NCBI GenBank assembly: GCA_964436315.1
Contig: CAYTCZ010000001.1
Location: 1-64,000 of the forward strand
Length of the DNA: 64,000 nt
Source of the DNA: CAYTCZ01 sp964436315
GTDB lineage: Bacteria; Actinomycetota; Thermoleophilia; Gaiellales; Gaiellaceae
Direction of reading: 5' to 3'
Shown piece by piece: positions 17,871 to 26,731 of the stretch (position 1 is its first letter; the number at the start of each line of letters is the position of its first letter). A model generated the notes under the pieces. The model was not told the origin of the DNA, searched no databases, and worked only from the letters and a program-made list of their open reading frames with translations. Both the position numbers and the translations under genes were made by a program.

Positions 17871-19344
17871 GATTCCCCTCCCCGTTCGCAGCTGCCTTCG
17901 CGCGGTGCAGCGCCTCCTCGACGCGGGCCAAGAGTTCGTCGATCGTGCCGTCGTTCCGAACGACAATGTCCACGTCCGAACGTTGCAGCGCAGAGGCGGA
18001 CTTCTCCGTCGGATGTTCCGCGGATCCGCCGGGCGCACCCGCACCGGGTCGCAGGATCAAGAGGGTGACTGCGCCCAGTTCTCGCGCAGTCTCGACCTCT
18101 CGCGGCATTCGCACGTCCGGGCACACGACCCGCTCTCCTCCCGCGAGGGCTGCTTCGACTTCCTGTCTCCAGAGCTTCACCCAGATGTCTGGGTCGATCC
18201 GACGCATCGCGTCCCCCAGCCGCTGGTAGAGGCGGCGGGGTGTGGTCCCCCACCGTGGATCGACAACATCGCGTTGCTCACCCCAAAGCTGAGCATCCTC
18301 TAACTGCCAGAGTTCCTTCGCCGCGAACTTCAAAGGGTCAGCGATCGCGATGCGACGAAACCCTCGCTCGAGCAAGGCTGATGCAGCCGCGTCCTTCCCT
18401 GCACCGGAGACTCCGGCGAAGGCGACGAATCGCGGCATGTCGGCGGGCGCCCAGTCGTACACCCCTCCTCGATCCTCGTAGGCGTCTCGGGCGAAACTGA
18501 CCTGTTGGAAAGCCGCGTCGACGCCAATCGTTAGAATCGGCTCGGAATACGAGTGCCTCCCCAGGGAACTGTCGTAGAAGCGACCAGCGGGGTCGATCAT
18601 CGCGTAGGTACCGCGCATCTCGTCGTTGGCTTCGCTCACCATCTCGACGCCGTACCCCTCGACCGCTCGATGTCGCTCCAACCAGTTCGTGAACTCGGCC
18701 TCCTCGATGCGGAACTGGTCGATGTGAGCGCCGTTCTGGTCCTCCACCGGCAGGACCTGGAAAATCTTCCATCGTTCGGGCCGAAGAGCCTCTACGAACT
18801 CGACCATCGATTCGTCGAGATTGAGCCGATGCACGACCGTGTTCAGCTTGATGCGAACTCCCCTGCGACGTGCCGCTTCCGCGTGAGAGACCAGTTCGCC
18901 CGGCGAGAGGACCCCACCCCGCTTGTCGGCGCGGCCAGCCTCGACGTTGGTCTCGGGCGTCACACTGTCGACGCTCAACACCAGCCAATCGAGGTGCGGG
19001 TAGATTTTGTCTCCACCCACCTGGTGCAGACGAGAACCGTTGGTCACGACCATCGTGACCATCCCCAGCTTCTTCGATTCAGCCAGAAGACGAGGTAGTT
19101 GGGGAGACAGCGTGGGCTCCCCGCCCGCGAACGTGATCTTCTCGACGCCCGCCTGGGCGAGCCGACGCAGAATCTCCAGCTGAGACTCGAGCGGAAGCTG
19201 CCCTTTGCCGAGGTACTCGGCGGAATCCTCGAAGACGGCGAAGCAGAACTTGCAGTCGAAGTTGCATGCTTTTAGCAGGTGGAAGTTGACGGAAGGCGGG
19301 AGGGAGCACGCGCTGCTCCTCCGTTTCGAATCGTAGCGAGACAT
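17860..19344 (-). CDS. Prokaryotic viperin fused to a deoxynucleotide-kinase-like domain
   Basis: 494 aa. Residues 1-300 are a radical-SAM viperin: cluster cysteines C27-x3-C31-x2-C34 (ACNFDCKFCF), FAGGEPTL (72-79), MVVTNG, VRIKLNTVVHRLN, RWKIFQVLPVE (191-201), YAMIDPAGRFYD and the terminal RGGVYDW, the last three being viperin-specific. Viperins convert nucleoside triphosphates to 3'-deoxy-3',4'-didehydro products that terminate viral RNA synthesis. Residues 303-480 form a P-loop kinase like phage deoxynucleoside monophosphate kinases: GVSGAGKD (311-318), IADPLKFAAKELW, LYQRLGDAMRRIDPDIWVK and CPDVRMPREVETARELG. The kinase may supply or mature the nucleotide substrate. AAGGAG lies five bases before the ATG. 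It is divergent from the 19537 gene with a shared inverted repeat between them. Confidence 0.93.
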   Translation of the reverse strand: MSRYDSKRRSSACSLPPSVNFHLLKACNFDCKFCFAVFEDSAEYLGKGQLPLESQLEILRRLAQAGVEKITFAGGEPTLSPQLPRLLAESKKLGMVTMVVTNGSRLHQVGGDKIYPHLDWLVLSVDSVTPETNVEAGRADKRGGVLSPGELVSHAEAARRRGVRIKLNTVVHRLNLDESMVEFVEALRPERWKIFQVLPVEDQNGAHIDQFRIEEAEFTNWLERHRAVEGYGVEMVSEANDEMRGTYAMIDPAGRFYDSSLGRHSYSEPILTIGVDAAFQQVSFARDAYEDRGGVYDWAPADMPRFVAFAGVSGAGKDAAASALLERGFRRIAIADPLKFAAKELWQLEDAQLWGEQRDVVDPRWGTTPRRLYQRLGDAMRRIDPDIWVKLWRQEVEAALAGGERVVCPDVRMPREVETARELGAVTLLILRPGAGAPGGSAEHPTEKSASALQRSDVDIVVRNDGTIDELLARVEEALHRAKAAANGEGNHGE

Positions 19345-19423
19345 TGAGACTCCTTGTGCATGGCCATTGTCGGCCGTCGTGAAATCCGACTCGGCGAGCC
19401 GGTCTCCTGAACTTGCCCAAGAA

Positions 19424-19465
19424 GTGCTGCAAAATAATCAGACCAAATTGAAACATGTGCAGCAC
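19424..19465. promoter_or_regulatory. Inverted repeat in the viperin / 1237-aa divergent promoter
   Basis: GTGCTGCA (19424-19431) and TGCAGCAC (19458-19465) form an 8+8 bp inverted repeat with a 26-bp AT-rich spacer. The right arm falls inside the spacer of the plus-strand promoter at 19448, so a bound regulator would affect it and probably viperin too. Centre-to-centre spacing is 34 bp. Confidence 0.5.
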
Positions 19466-19476
19466 ACAACTAAACT
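19448..19476 (+). promoter_or_regulatory. Candidate promoter of the 1237-aa gene
   Basis: TTGAAA (19448-19453), a 17-base spacer and TAAACT (19471-19476), 60 bases upstream of the ATG at 19537. It is the best sigma-70-like match in the divergent region. Confidence 0.5.
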
Positions 19477-19536
19477 CGTCATAGATGCGGGAGACACACC
19501 TTGCCGTAGTTTGTCCTCATCAGAGCGGAGGAGTGG

Positions 19537-22500
19537 ATGATGCGTATTGAAGACATGCCTGTGCGACTCAGCGACGAAGGGGCGGAACGCTTTCGAAGGG
19601 AAACCTTCGCGCTCGTATCCTCCCATCGAGGAACAGAGGTGGATCGCGACAGCCTCCAAGAACTTCTGGAAGCGGAGACTGGGAATGCGGACGAACGGTC
19701 GCCGCTGTCGCGGTTCCTCAACCAGGGACAGGAGGTTTACGCGTGGTTGTCGAAGGACGGGAACAAGCGCGGAAAGGCGCTCGCGCGGCTGGCAGGGCTG
19801 ACTGTGCAAGAGTTGCGCTCGCGACTTCTCGCCGCGTATTCGGGCCTCGGCCTGCCTTGGACTGCGGAGCTCGTTCGAGGGCTCGAGCTTCGAGGCGAGT
19901 ACCGGCCGGGCCCCTACGCGGAGTGGCGTCCCTGGGGCTCCTTCGACCAACTGCAGGAACTCGCAAACGAAGCAGAAAACGATCGATGGAAGACGGATGG
20001 CACCAGGTCACCGGTTTCGTCCCGACGTAGCCCGTTTCGGAAACCGAGCCCTCTCGCTGCCTCCCTCTATGAACTCCACTCTGGTGTTGTCTCCACCGGC
20101 GATGTGTTGCCGTTCCTTCCGACACGTGCGGCATTGGAGAGCTGGTTCAAGCACTTGCATTCGACGGAGAAGATTGGCGAAGGAGAACTTCGCCGGCTTC
20201 TCGACGCGCGCGGAACTGCGAGCCTCGGGAACCTGTTGGATGCGGACGAGCTCGTGCTCGCGGTCCGCGATTTCCTCGATCGGAAGATCGTTTCTTTCGA
20301 GCAGGAGGAGCTGGAACGTCGGAGGGAGGGTTGGGCGCTCGAAGCGAGCCGACGCGCCTCAAGTCCAGAAACGGCGGAATGGTGGGAAACCGCGGCTCTG
20401 GGATTGCTGACGAGCTGGGTATGGAAGACCGGATCCCTGGAACGCTCCCTTCCCGAAGACCTGGTGGGAGTCTTTCTGGAGCACGGAAACTCTCCTGTGC
20501 CGGTTCCCCAACTGATCGCTGAAGATATCCTGGTGCGGGACGAGGAAGCTGCCAGCAGGTTGGCACTGTGCAACGGACTAAAGCGCTATGGCCGTGTCCG
20601 CCTTCCACGAACCCTGTCCGCCGAAGACTTCCGTGCCTCTGTGCTGCCCCTGGACGGGTTCCTGCTGTCGGAAACTCTTGGACTGACGGAAGACCTAGGA
20701 GGTTGGCTTGCGGCTCTCGACGCTCGAGCAAGCTTCGCCATCGAACCGCTGAACGAACATCTCTCCGCGCTAAAGGGAGTCTTTCGGCGCCCAGACGAGG
20801 AACTCGCCAACTCGATGGACGCAGTCGAAGCGCTCTGGCTACGCATCCTCACCATGGTGATGGAAGAAGAGCCTGAAGTGATGTCGCTCTTGGAACCCGA
20901 GACGTGCGCTATCCTCGAAGCCGCGAGTGCGCGACTGGCCGAGCTCGGCGTGGCGACGTCTCTAGCCGCCCCGTTTGATACGGGGGTAGCGCATGCCGGC
21001 GTGGAGCTTTCTCGGCAAGGCCAGGAAGTTCTGGCACTCCTGGCTCCTTACCAGACATCCCTCGACTGGCAGAACCACGACGCCCTCGCCCGCCGCCCAT
21101 GGAAGGACATCGATCGTCTGTATCGCCATCGTGCGAACGTCGGGGACGTCACTGCCCGCCAGGCGCTCATCGATCCGAATCTAGAGGCCGGACCGTTTGG
21201 TCCGTCCCTCACGCAGCCGCCGTTGCGGGATCGCCTCCGGTGGGGGGTCGCCTCCTATGATGACCTGTCCGGATCGGCTCGACGCGCCATTGCGGAAGAA
21301 GCAGTGCAGGCGCTCTCCGATCCGAGCCTACGAACCGAAACGATCGCACTCCTCAAAAAATTGCTATCCGCCTCCAACCGGCACGAACTTCCCCCGCGAA
21401 TCTTCAAAACGGTCCAGGCCGTCGAGCTTCTCGCATCCGGACAAACGGCCGATGCCATCCAATCCTGGTTCCGCGTGTTCCCATCAGCCAAAGGAGACGA
21501 GACTGCGGACGACGAGCTGCTCGTTCTTCTTGCGGCACTGGAAGATCGTTCCGACGCCCTCGAACGGCTCGCGACCCTCGATTCTGATGACATCACGCCA
21601 GACTTCCCGACGGCGCACTGGTCCGACGACGGCCTCCGCTTTCCCGAGCTGGAACGGCTCGCACGGATCCGTGAAAGTGCGCTGCTCGCACTCTGCGAGG
21701 CTTATCCGAACACCTCCTTGAGCCCCGCTCGGGTCGTCGAGCGGCCGTGGGAGGTGACGAATAACTGTATCTGCGCGGCGACGCAGGACCGTCTGGCGCT
21801 CACCCGATTTCTTTCCAACCTTTCGGGCGATGAATTCGCTGACGACGCGAAGTGGGCCGACTTCCTGCGAAGCGAGCTCGGGCTTGATCCCAAGGCCCTC
21901 GGCATGCTTCCGACCGAGGTTGACGAGCCATTCTGGCTCTACGCGGTACTACCGGAAAATCGCGGCTCTGCGCTCAAACAGTTCTCGGAAAGGTTGTTCA
22001 CATACCGCTACTACAACTCGGCCTCCCCGTTCTGGGTCAGGGTGAGAGAGCAACTTCGACCAGGCGACGAAGCTTTGGGCCGTTGGACCGTACCCAACGA
22101 GCTGCAGCGAGAGCTGGAGATAATCGCAATTCGTCGGTCCGACGAAGCATTGCGCGCCTGGTGCGAGCGGGAGTGCTTGACCGAGGGCGGCGCCGACCCT
22201 TCCAACGAAGCGATGAACCTCCTCTTCCGAAACCTCGAGTCGCTTGGTGACCGCGCATGGCGCTTCCTCTCGGCAGAGTGCCGCTACCGGCTCATCGACC
22301 GTCTGACCGAACTTCCCGAGCGCTCCGTCTGGTTCGGGCGCACCCGCACGTTGAGGCTTCGTCAGCGCTACACGCTCATGAAGAGACATGGACACAGAGG
22401 CGAGGCGATCGCCGCGGCCGCTTTGATGGTTTGCGAGCTTGGTGACCCCTGTCGCCGGTTGGAGCAGTGGCGCGAGTTTATGTACGGAGACCGCACCGGC

Positions 22501-23250
22501 TGGGGATACGACGGAATCCACACGGACGTCGATCACCTGTTGGGCTGGCTCGGCGAGCACCTCCCCGATGAACCAGCGATGCCAGGTGCTCGTCGTAAGG
22601 CCGAAGGCGAGGATGCTGCTGACCACCCATCCACGACATCCCCTGATCAACTCGACGACCGCATCCTTCTGGCCTGGGAAGTTCTGACGTTGGGAACGAC
22701 CTGGCTGGCGAAGGAGTTGAAGGACGAGGGCGTCGAACTCGGGGATCGCCTCGAAAAGATACTCATTCACTTCGTCTCGCTTCGTAAGCAACCGGCAACG
22801 CCGCCGACGAACGAATCCATCGTTCCCGGCCTTCGGGGGTTGTCGACCATCCTGGACAACTATTTCACATCGGCGCGTGCCGAGGTGGTGACTCAAAGGG
22901 CACGTCCCTACACCGACATCGAGCTCCCCGTTGACTTGCGAAAGGCGCGCGACGCGATGGCGGGTGGCAACGGCGTCCCGAAACATCCACGACTCTTCTC
23001 AGGGACCGAAACCTCTCAGCTCACCTTGCCTGGCGATGTCGAGTCGACCACGGAACTGGTGAATCATCTCCATCAGTACCTCTTCGTCGCTGGGGCGCCT
23101 CCAATGCGCTGGGTGGATGCCCAGTTGGCGAAGCAGCGAGTGCTCACCCATGACGAGTTGCGCGAAGTAGTCCGGGCGCTCGTCAGGACGGGTGTCAACC
23201 CGGAAGACGTGGAACGTACCTGGCGAAAGTACTTCCCTGCGAGCCAATAG
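19537..23250 (+). CDS. Unknown 1237-aa protein in the viperin-divergent position
   Basis: I do not recognise any domain. The protein is long, acidic and predicted mostly helical, with many Leu/Ala-rich helices and Trp-containing motifs, without signal peptide, membrane helix, Walker motif or obvious nuclease motif. A GGAGGAG site precedes two adjacent ATGs (19537 and 19540); the second has the better spacing. The 400-residue C-terminal half contains LLGWLGEHLPDE and an Asp/Ser/Thr-rich linker (about residues 1025-1050). It is divergent from viperin with a shared candidate operator, and followed after 187 bp by a lipoprotein gene. Its size and position fit a helical-repeat scaffold or sensor in a defence locus, but that is only inference. 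Confidence 0.75.
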   Translation: MMRIEDMPVRLSDEGAERFRRETFALVSSHRGTEVDRDSLQELLEAETGNADERSPLSRFLNQGQEVYAWLSKDGNKRGKALARLAGLTVQELRSRLLAAYSGLGLPWTAELVRGLELRGEYRPGPYAEWRPWGSFDQLQELANEAENDRWKTDGTRSPVSSRRSPFRKPSPLAASLYELHSGVVSTGDVLPFLPTRAALESWFKHLHSTEKIGEGELRRLLDARGTASLGNLLDADELVLAVRDFLDRKIVSFEQEELERRREGWALEASRRASSPETAEWWETAALGLLTSWVWKTGSLERSLPEDLVGVFLEHGNSPVPVPQLIAEDILVRDEEAASRLALCNGLKRYGRVRLPRTLSAEDFRASVLPLDGFLLSETLGLTEDLGGWLAALDARASFAIEPLNEHLSALKGVFRRPDEELANSMDAVEALWLRILTMVMEEEPEVMSLLEPETCAILEAASARLAELGVATSLAAPFDTGVAHAGVELSRQGQEVLALLAPYQTSLDWQNHDALARRPWKDIDRLYRHRANVGDVTARQALIDPNLEAGPFGPSLTQPPLRDRLRWGVASYDDLSGSARRAIAEEAVQALSDPSLRTETIALLKKLLSASNRHELPPRIFKTVQAVELLASGQTADAIQSWFRVFPSAKGDETADDELLVLLAALEDRSDALERLATLDSDDITPDFPTAHWSDDGLRFPELERLARIRESALLALCEAYPNTSLSPARVVERPWEVTNNCICAATQDRLALTRFLSNLSGDEFADDAKWADFLRSELGLDPKALGMLPTEVDEPFWLYAVLPENRGSALKQFSERLFTYRYYNSASPFWVRVREQLRPGDEALGRWTVPNELQRELEIIAIRRSDEALRAWCERECLTEGGADPSNEAMNLLFRNLESLGDRAWRFLSAECRYRLIDRLTELPERSVWFGRTRTLRLRQRYTLMKRHGHRGEAIAAAALMVCELGDPCRRLEQWREFMYGDRTGWGYDGIHTDVDHLLGWLGEHLPDEPAMPGARRKAEGEDAADHPSTTSPDQLDDRILLAWEVLTLGTTWLAKELKDEGVELGDRLEKILIHFVSLRKQPATPPTNESIVPGLRGLSTILDNYFTSARAEVVTQRARPYTDIELPVDLRKARDAMAGGNGVPKHPRLFSGTETSQLTLPGDVESTTELVNHLHQYLFVAGAPPMRWVDAQLAKQRVLTHDELREVVRALVRTGVNPEDVERTWRKYFPASQ

Positions 23251-23437
23251 CCTTCGGCAACCCGCCGCCGATCGGTCGTCCGACGCTTGCAGCACGCCCT
23301 TCTTGCTCGATGTCTTGTCGGGCGAGTTCGCCCTTCCAACAGCTCAACAACGTCCGACTGTCCCTTTTCTCCACATTGACCATCGAAACGGCCGCAGCGT
23401 AAGGTGTTCAAACAGCAACGAAACGAGAGGGGAAAAA

Positions 23438-25729
23438 TTGCGAAGAAAGCATCGACGAATGGTTCTGTCCGTTCTTGTAGCCAGCCTGCTGGGCGGCTGT
23501 GCCGGGAGCAAGCGGGCGCTGTACGAAAGGAGCTTCGAGAGCCTACGCCACGACGAGGTGGCAAGCACGCACGTCAGCGTCATCTCCGTCGCGCCGTGGG
23601 ACCAGTACATGAGTTCGCTCGCTCCGCAGTTCGACTGGTCGACCAAGAAGGCGCTCGCCGAAGTAATGCCCGAGACGAGACGTCGGCAGGAGCGCTTGCT
23701 GCAGGCAGTCAATGCAGCGGCTCGGGTGGCCCTCCCGTCCGTGAGTTCGTCGAGCACTCTGACTACGACTCGGGAACGTGAAGGAAGAGAGCACACGCGA
23801 AAGTCGCGGGCCGTGACCGAACGATCCGCTGCTCCCGGCGATGTCGAGGGACTCGACGCCGACGCCGATTTCGGACGTTCTCTCGATGGCGATGGACTTG
23901 GAGCGCTGATGGAGGCCGAGGGTGCGCTGGGTGTCGACCCGCTGATGAAGTACCGGATGGCGACCGCGCTCTACCAAGAAGTCCAACTGCTCAATCAGTT
24001 CGTCCTGGACCTCGCGGAACGAACGGACACGACGCCCCACGTCGTCCGTATGCAGATCTCCCTGATGCCTCGCGCGCGCCACGTCCCGTTCGACGCTTAC
24101 GTGAACCTGTCTTTCTACGACGAGGGAAAGGGCGGCTCGAGTTCCCAACCAAGCACAGTCGTTCCGTTGTTGGTGACGGACAACGTCGAGGCCACGGCAG
24201 CCACCGCGGGGAGCACCCAGGTCGAGCAGCTGGCCCTCGCCGTGAGCGGAATGCTGTACAACTCGGGTTTCCAAGCCGAAGCGGCACGACTTGAAGAGGC
24301 CGCCACAGCCAGCATCGGCAGAGACTTCAACAGCCTCCTGACAGTCGGCGCATTAGGCGAAAATGGACTGCGGGTTCGCCTCGGTGCCCTGCAACGAACG
24401 CTCCCGGTTGACGGTCCTGGATATGCCGCACTCCCACAGACCCACAACGTCACCTTCGTGCTCTTCACGAAGCGGCAACTAACAGTCGAAGCGTACGAGG
24501 CTCTGGCGGAGGGAGGAAGCAAGGCAGGGGTCGCCCGAGACACCCCTGGCTTCAGAGATCCAGAGGTACGCACCGTCCGGTACGCGGCGGACGTCGACTT
24601 CGTCCACGCTCTTACTGGGAAAAGTGTTGAAAAGCGGAGATTTGAGTTCAAGGAAGACAAATTCCCCGAACTTGCCAAGACCTATTGCGAAATCGCGACC
24701 CTGGAAGAAGGAGGTTGCAGAGCCTACGAAAGCGTGCTCGGCGAACTCGCACTCGCTGTCCGAACTGGTGATTTCAAGACGTTCAGGGCACACGCCAAGT
24801 TGTCAGCGGCGGAGCCACACCAACTGGAACAATTGTGGGCACTGCTGCTTGCGGCCGATGTCGGCCGCGGGCGGACAGGAGGTTCGTTCCAGGTCCAGGA
24901 AGTCCTGCCGCGTTTCGGCGCGGCGCTCGACGACTACAAACCCGATGGCGGCTCGCGACTGCTCGCAATCGCCGACGACTCGAAGCAGTCCCGAGTTCGA
25001 ATTCCCGACGTGGAAGACGCTGTGCCGATGTTCACGCAGATCGAGGCGCGATGTAAAACTCGTTCGAAACCACCGACGCCCGGAGCTACGCCGCAGCGGG
25101 TGGGATACTGCGCCGACGCCGAGGCGGGCTTGGAGTTCGCCGTGCCGGCGAACCGCATCGAAGCCGACCGTCTGAACGGCCACCTCATTGCGACCTTCCC
25201 GCCGTTGAGCGCGATGGAAAAGCGCGTCGCGGGCAAGACCTGCACATGCGACTGGACGGTCGGACTCAGCTACCGCGACCCGCGCATCGACGACCTGAGG
25301 GCGAAGTTCGAGCTGAAGGCCCGCGTCGTTGCGAACAAGGTCGAGGGGGAGACCAACCACAAGGTCGTCGTCGCCAACCCGTTCATTCGGCCGGTCGCCA
25401 ACGCCGGCATGCTTCAGTTCACCGTGCTCCCCAAGCCCGAAGCGGAGCACGTCGATATCACCATCAAAAATGCCACGGTCGACTACGCGAAGACGAAGTT
25501 CGTGTCGTTGGACCCCAAAAAGCCGGATGCGTGCGGCAGAGTCGAGCAACCTTCTTCCGGAGCGCACTTCCGACTGAAGGCGAACTGCCGCGTAGATGCG
25601 GCGCTCACCAACCTCGTCGGGCGGCACCTCAGTGTCGAATCTAAGCCAAAGACGGGTTCCCCTGGTACGGCAGTTACGATCTACGTCCTCGATGAAGAAC
25701 GGCCCAAGCCCGAAAAACAGAAACAGTAA
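23438..25729 (+). CDS. Large predicted lipoprotein (763 aa)
   Basis: The start was set at TTG 23438 because a GAGAGGGG site precedes it and it gives a textbook lipoprotein signal: RRKHRR, then a hydrophobic stretch and lipobox LLGGC (Cys about residue 18). ATG 23459 is the fallback. The mature protein has no known domain that I recognise. Notable blocks are residues about 180-260 (VQLLNQFVLDLAERTD, then MQISLMPRARHVPFDAYVN and VVPLLVTDNVEAT) and LRVRLGALQRTLPVDGPGY, which read as conserved soluble folds, plus a Cys pair CTCDW near the C-terminal third and an Ig-like or beta-rich end. It is probably exported and anchored to the outer membrane. It is the last plus-strand gene before a strong hairpin terminator. 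Confidence 0.78.
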   Translation: MRRKHRRMVLSVLVASLLGGCAGSKRALYERSFESLRHDEVASTHVSVISVAPWDQYMSSLAPQFDWSTKKALAEVMPETRRRQERLLQAVNAAARVALPSVSSSSTLTTTREREGREHTRKSRAVTERSAAPGDVEGLDADADFGRSLDGDGLGALMEAEGALGVDPLMKYRMATALYQEVQLLNQFVLDLAERTDTTPHVVRMQISLMPRARHVPFDAYVNLSFYDEGKGGSSSQPSTVVPLLVTDNVEATAATAGSTQVEQLALAVSGMLYNSGFQAEAARLEEAATASIGRDFNSLLTVGALGENGLRVRLGALQRTLPVDGPGYAALPQTHNVTFVLFTKRQLTVEAYEALAEGGSKAGVARDTPGFRDPEVRTVRYAADVDFVHALTGKSVEKRRFEFKEDKFPELAKTYCEIATLEEGGCRAYESVLGELALAVRTGDFKTFRAHAKLSAAEPHQLEQLWALLLAADVGRGRTGGSFQVQEVLPRFGAALDDYKPDGGSRLLAIADDSKQSRVRIPDVEDAVPMFTQIEARCKTRSKPPTPGATPQRVGYCADAEAGLEFAVPANRIEADRLNGHLIATFPPLSAMEKRVAGKTCTCDWTVGLSYRDPRIDDLRAKFELKARVVANKVEGETNHKVVVANPFIRPVANAGMLQFTVLPKPEAEHVDITIKNATVDYAKTKFVSLDPKKPDACGRVEQPSSGAHFRLKANCRVDAALTNLVGRHLSVESKPKTGSPGTAVTIYVLDEERPKPEKQKQ

Positions 25730-25748
25730 GCCATCCGACTCCGCTCAT

Positions 25749-25773
25749 CGGTCTTCGTCTCTCACGAAGACCG
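25749..25773. terminator. Bidirectional hairpin between convergent genes
   Basis: Perfect 10-bp stem CGGTCTTCGT / ACGAAGACCG with loop CTCTC. It sits 19 bp after the lipoprotein stop and overlaps the stop codon of the opposing SEC-C gene. There is no long T-run, but the position and stem strength make a transcription-blocking role likely for both directions. Confidence 0.55.
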
Positions 25774-26601
25774 CCCGCAGCATCGCTTGTACTTCTTGCC
25801 GGAGCCGCATGGGCAGCTCGCGTTGCGGGGCGTCTTCTCCACGCGTACCTCGGCGGGGATTGCGATGGCGCGCATCGCTTCTGCTCGCTCCAGAAGCTTC
25901 GAGCCGTACCGCGCGACTGCTTTGAACCAGAGGCGGCTGAGCTCTGCGGGCGGGCCCCCGGAAGTCTCGAACATCTCCCACGCGCCGACGCTCGCCGTGA
26001 CGGCGCCCAGCACCTCATCACTGTTCATCCCCAAAAAGCTGACCGTGACGGCGTTGCAGTGGCATTCCGCGCGCAGGCAGTACGCGTCGTTCAGCAAGAC
26101 AAAGCCTTGCTCGTCGTCTTTCAGCAAAAGGTGAAATTCACGGGGAAAGGCCTCCTGATATTCGACGAGGTACTCGCGGACCAAGTTGCGAGGTCGGAAC
26201 CGCGGGTCGTCGCGAAATCGGGGGTCACCGAGCCGCCCCCGGATCCGGCTGACGCGCCGCGACATCCACTCCTGCCGGTCGGGGGACTCGAGCTCGCTTC
26301 GCACCCGCTCCAAGACGTCCTCGGAGTCGTCGCGCGCGCTCACCTCGGGCCGACCGGTCCTCATGTCGACCGTGCCGACGATCCCTTCGTAGAGTTCGCG
26401 TCCGGGCATCAGGTAGAACCGCAGCGGCGACCGCGTGCACCGGCACTCCAGATTGGTGCACACGATCGGTTCGACGGCGACGGTCCGACCGTCGCCAAGG
26501 TCGAACAGACCTGCCGGAAGCCCGCTGTCGATCACGATCTCGTCAACCAACTGGCCATCCTCGCTGTCGAATGCCGGAAACGGATGGGACGTGGAACTCA
26601 T
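25762..26601 (-). CDS. SEC-C motif protein, C-terminal zinc motif
   Basis: 279 aa from the ATG at 26601 (AGAGG five bases upstream; an in-frame GTG six bases earlier is less likely). The C-terminus is a SEC-C zinc motif, RNASCPCGSGKKYKRCCG, as in SecA and many uncharacterised proteins. Upstream there is a Cys/His-rich stretch, CTNLECRCTRSP (about residues 48-60) and CLRAECHCNAVTVSF (about 175-190), which may bind another metal. No catalytic motif is evident. It shares its motif with the neighbouring 788-aa SEC-C protein in the same orientation, so the two may work together. The role is unknown; SEC-C proteins are recurrent in defence islands. Confidence 0.78.
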   Translation of the reverse strand: MSSTSHPFPAFDSEDGQLVDEIVIDSGLPAGLFDLGDGRTVAVEPIVCTNLECRCTRSPLRFYLMPGRELYEGIVGTVDMRTGRPEVSARDDSEDVLERVRSELESPDRQEWMSRRVSRIRGRLGDPRFRDDPRFRPRNLVREYLVEYQEAFPREFHLLLKDDEQGFVLLNDAYCLRAECHCNAVTVSFLGMNSDEVLGAVTASVGAWEMFETSGGPPAELSRLWFKAVARYGSKLLERAEAMRAIAIPAEVRVEKTPRNASCPCGSGKKYKRCCGRSS

Positions 26602-26731
26602 GAGCACCTCTGGCCGGGGACGAATGTCGGCGCGACGACCATCTCTCCATCGGACGGACGTCGTGCGATCTCACCACACCACCCCCACCCTGTCGAGAGT
26701 CTCCCCTTCCTCGGGAAGTAGCCGAGGTAGT

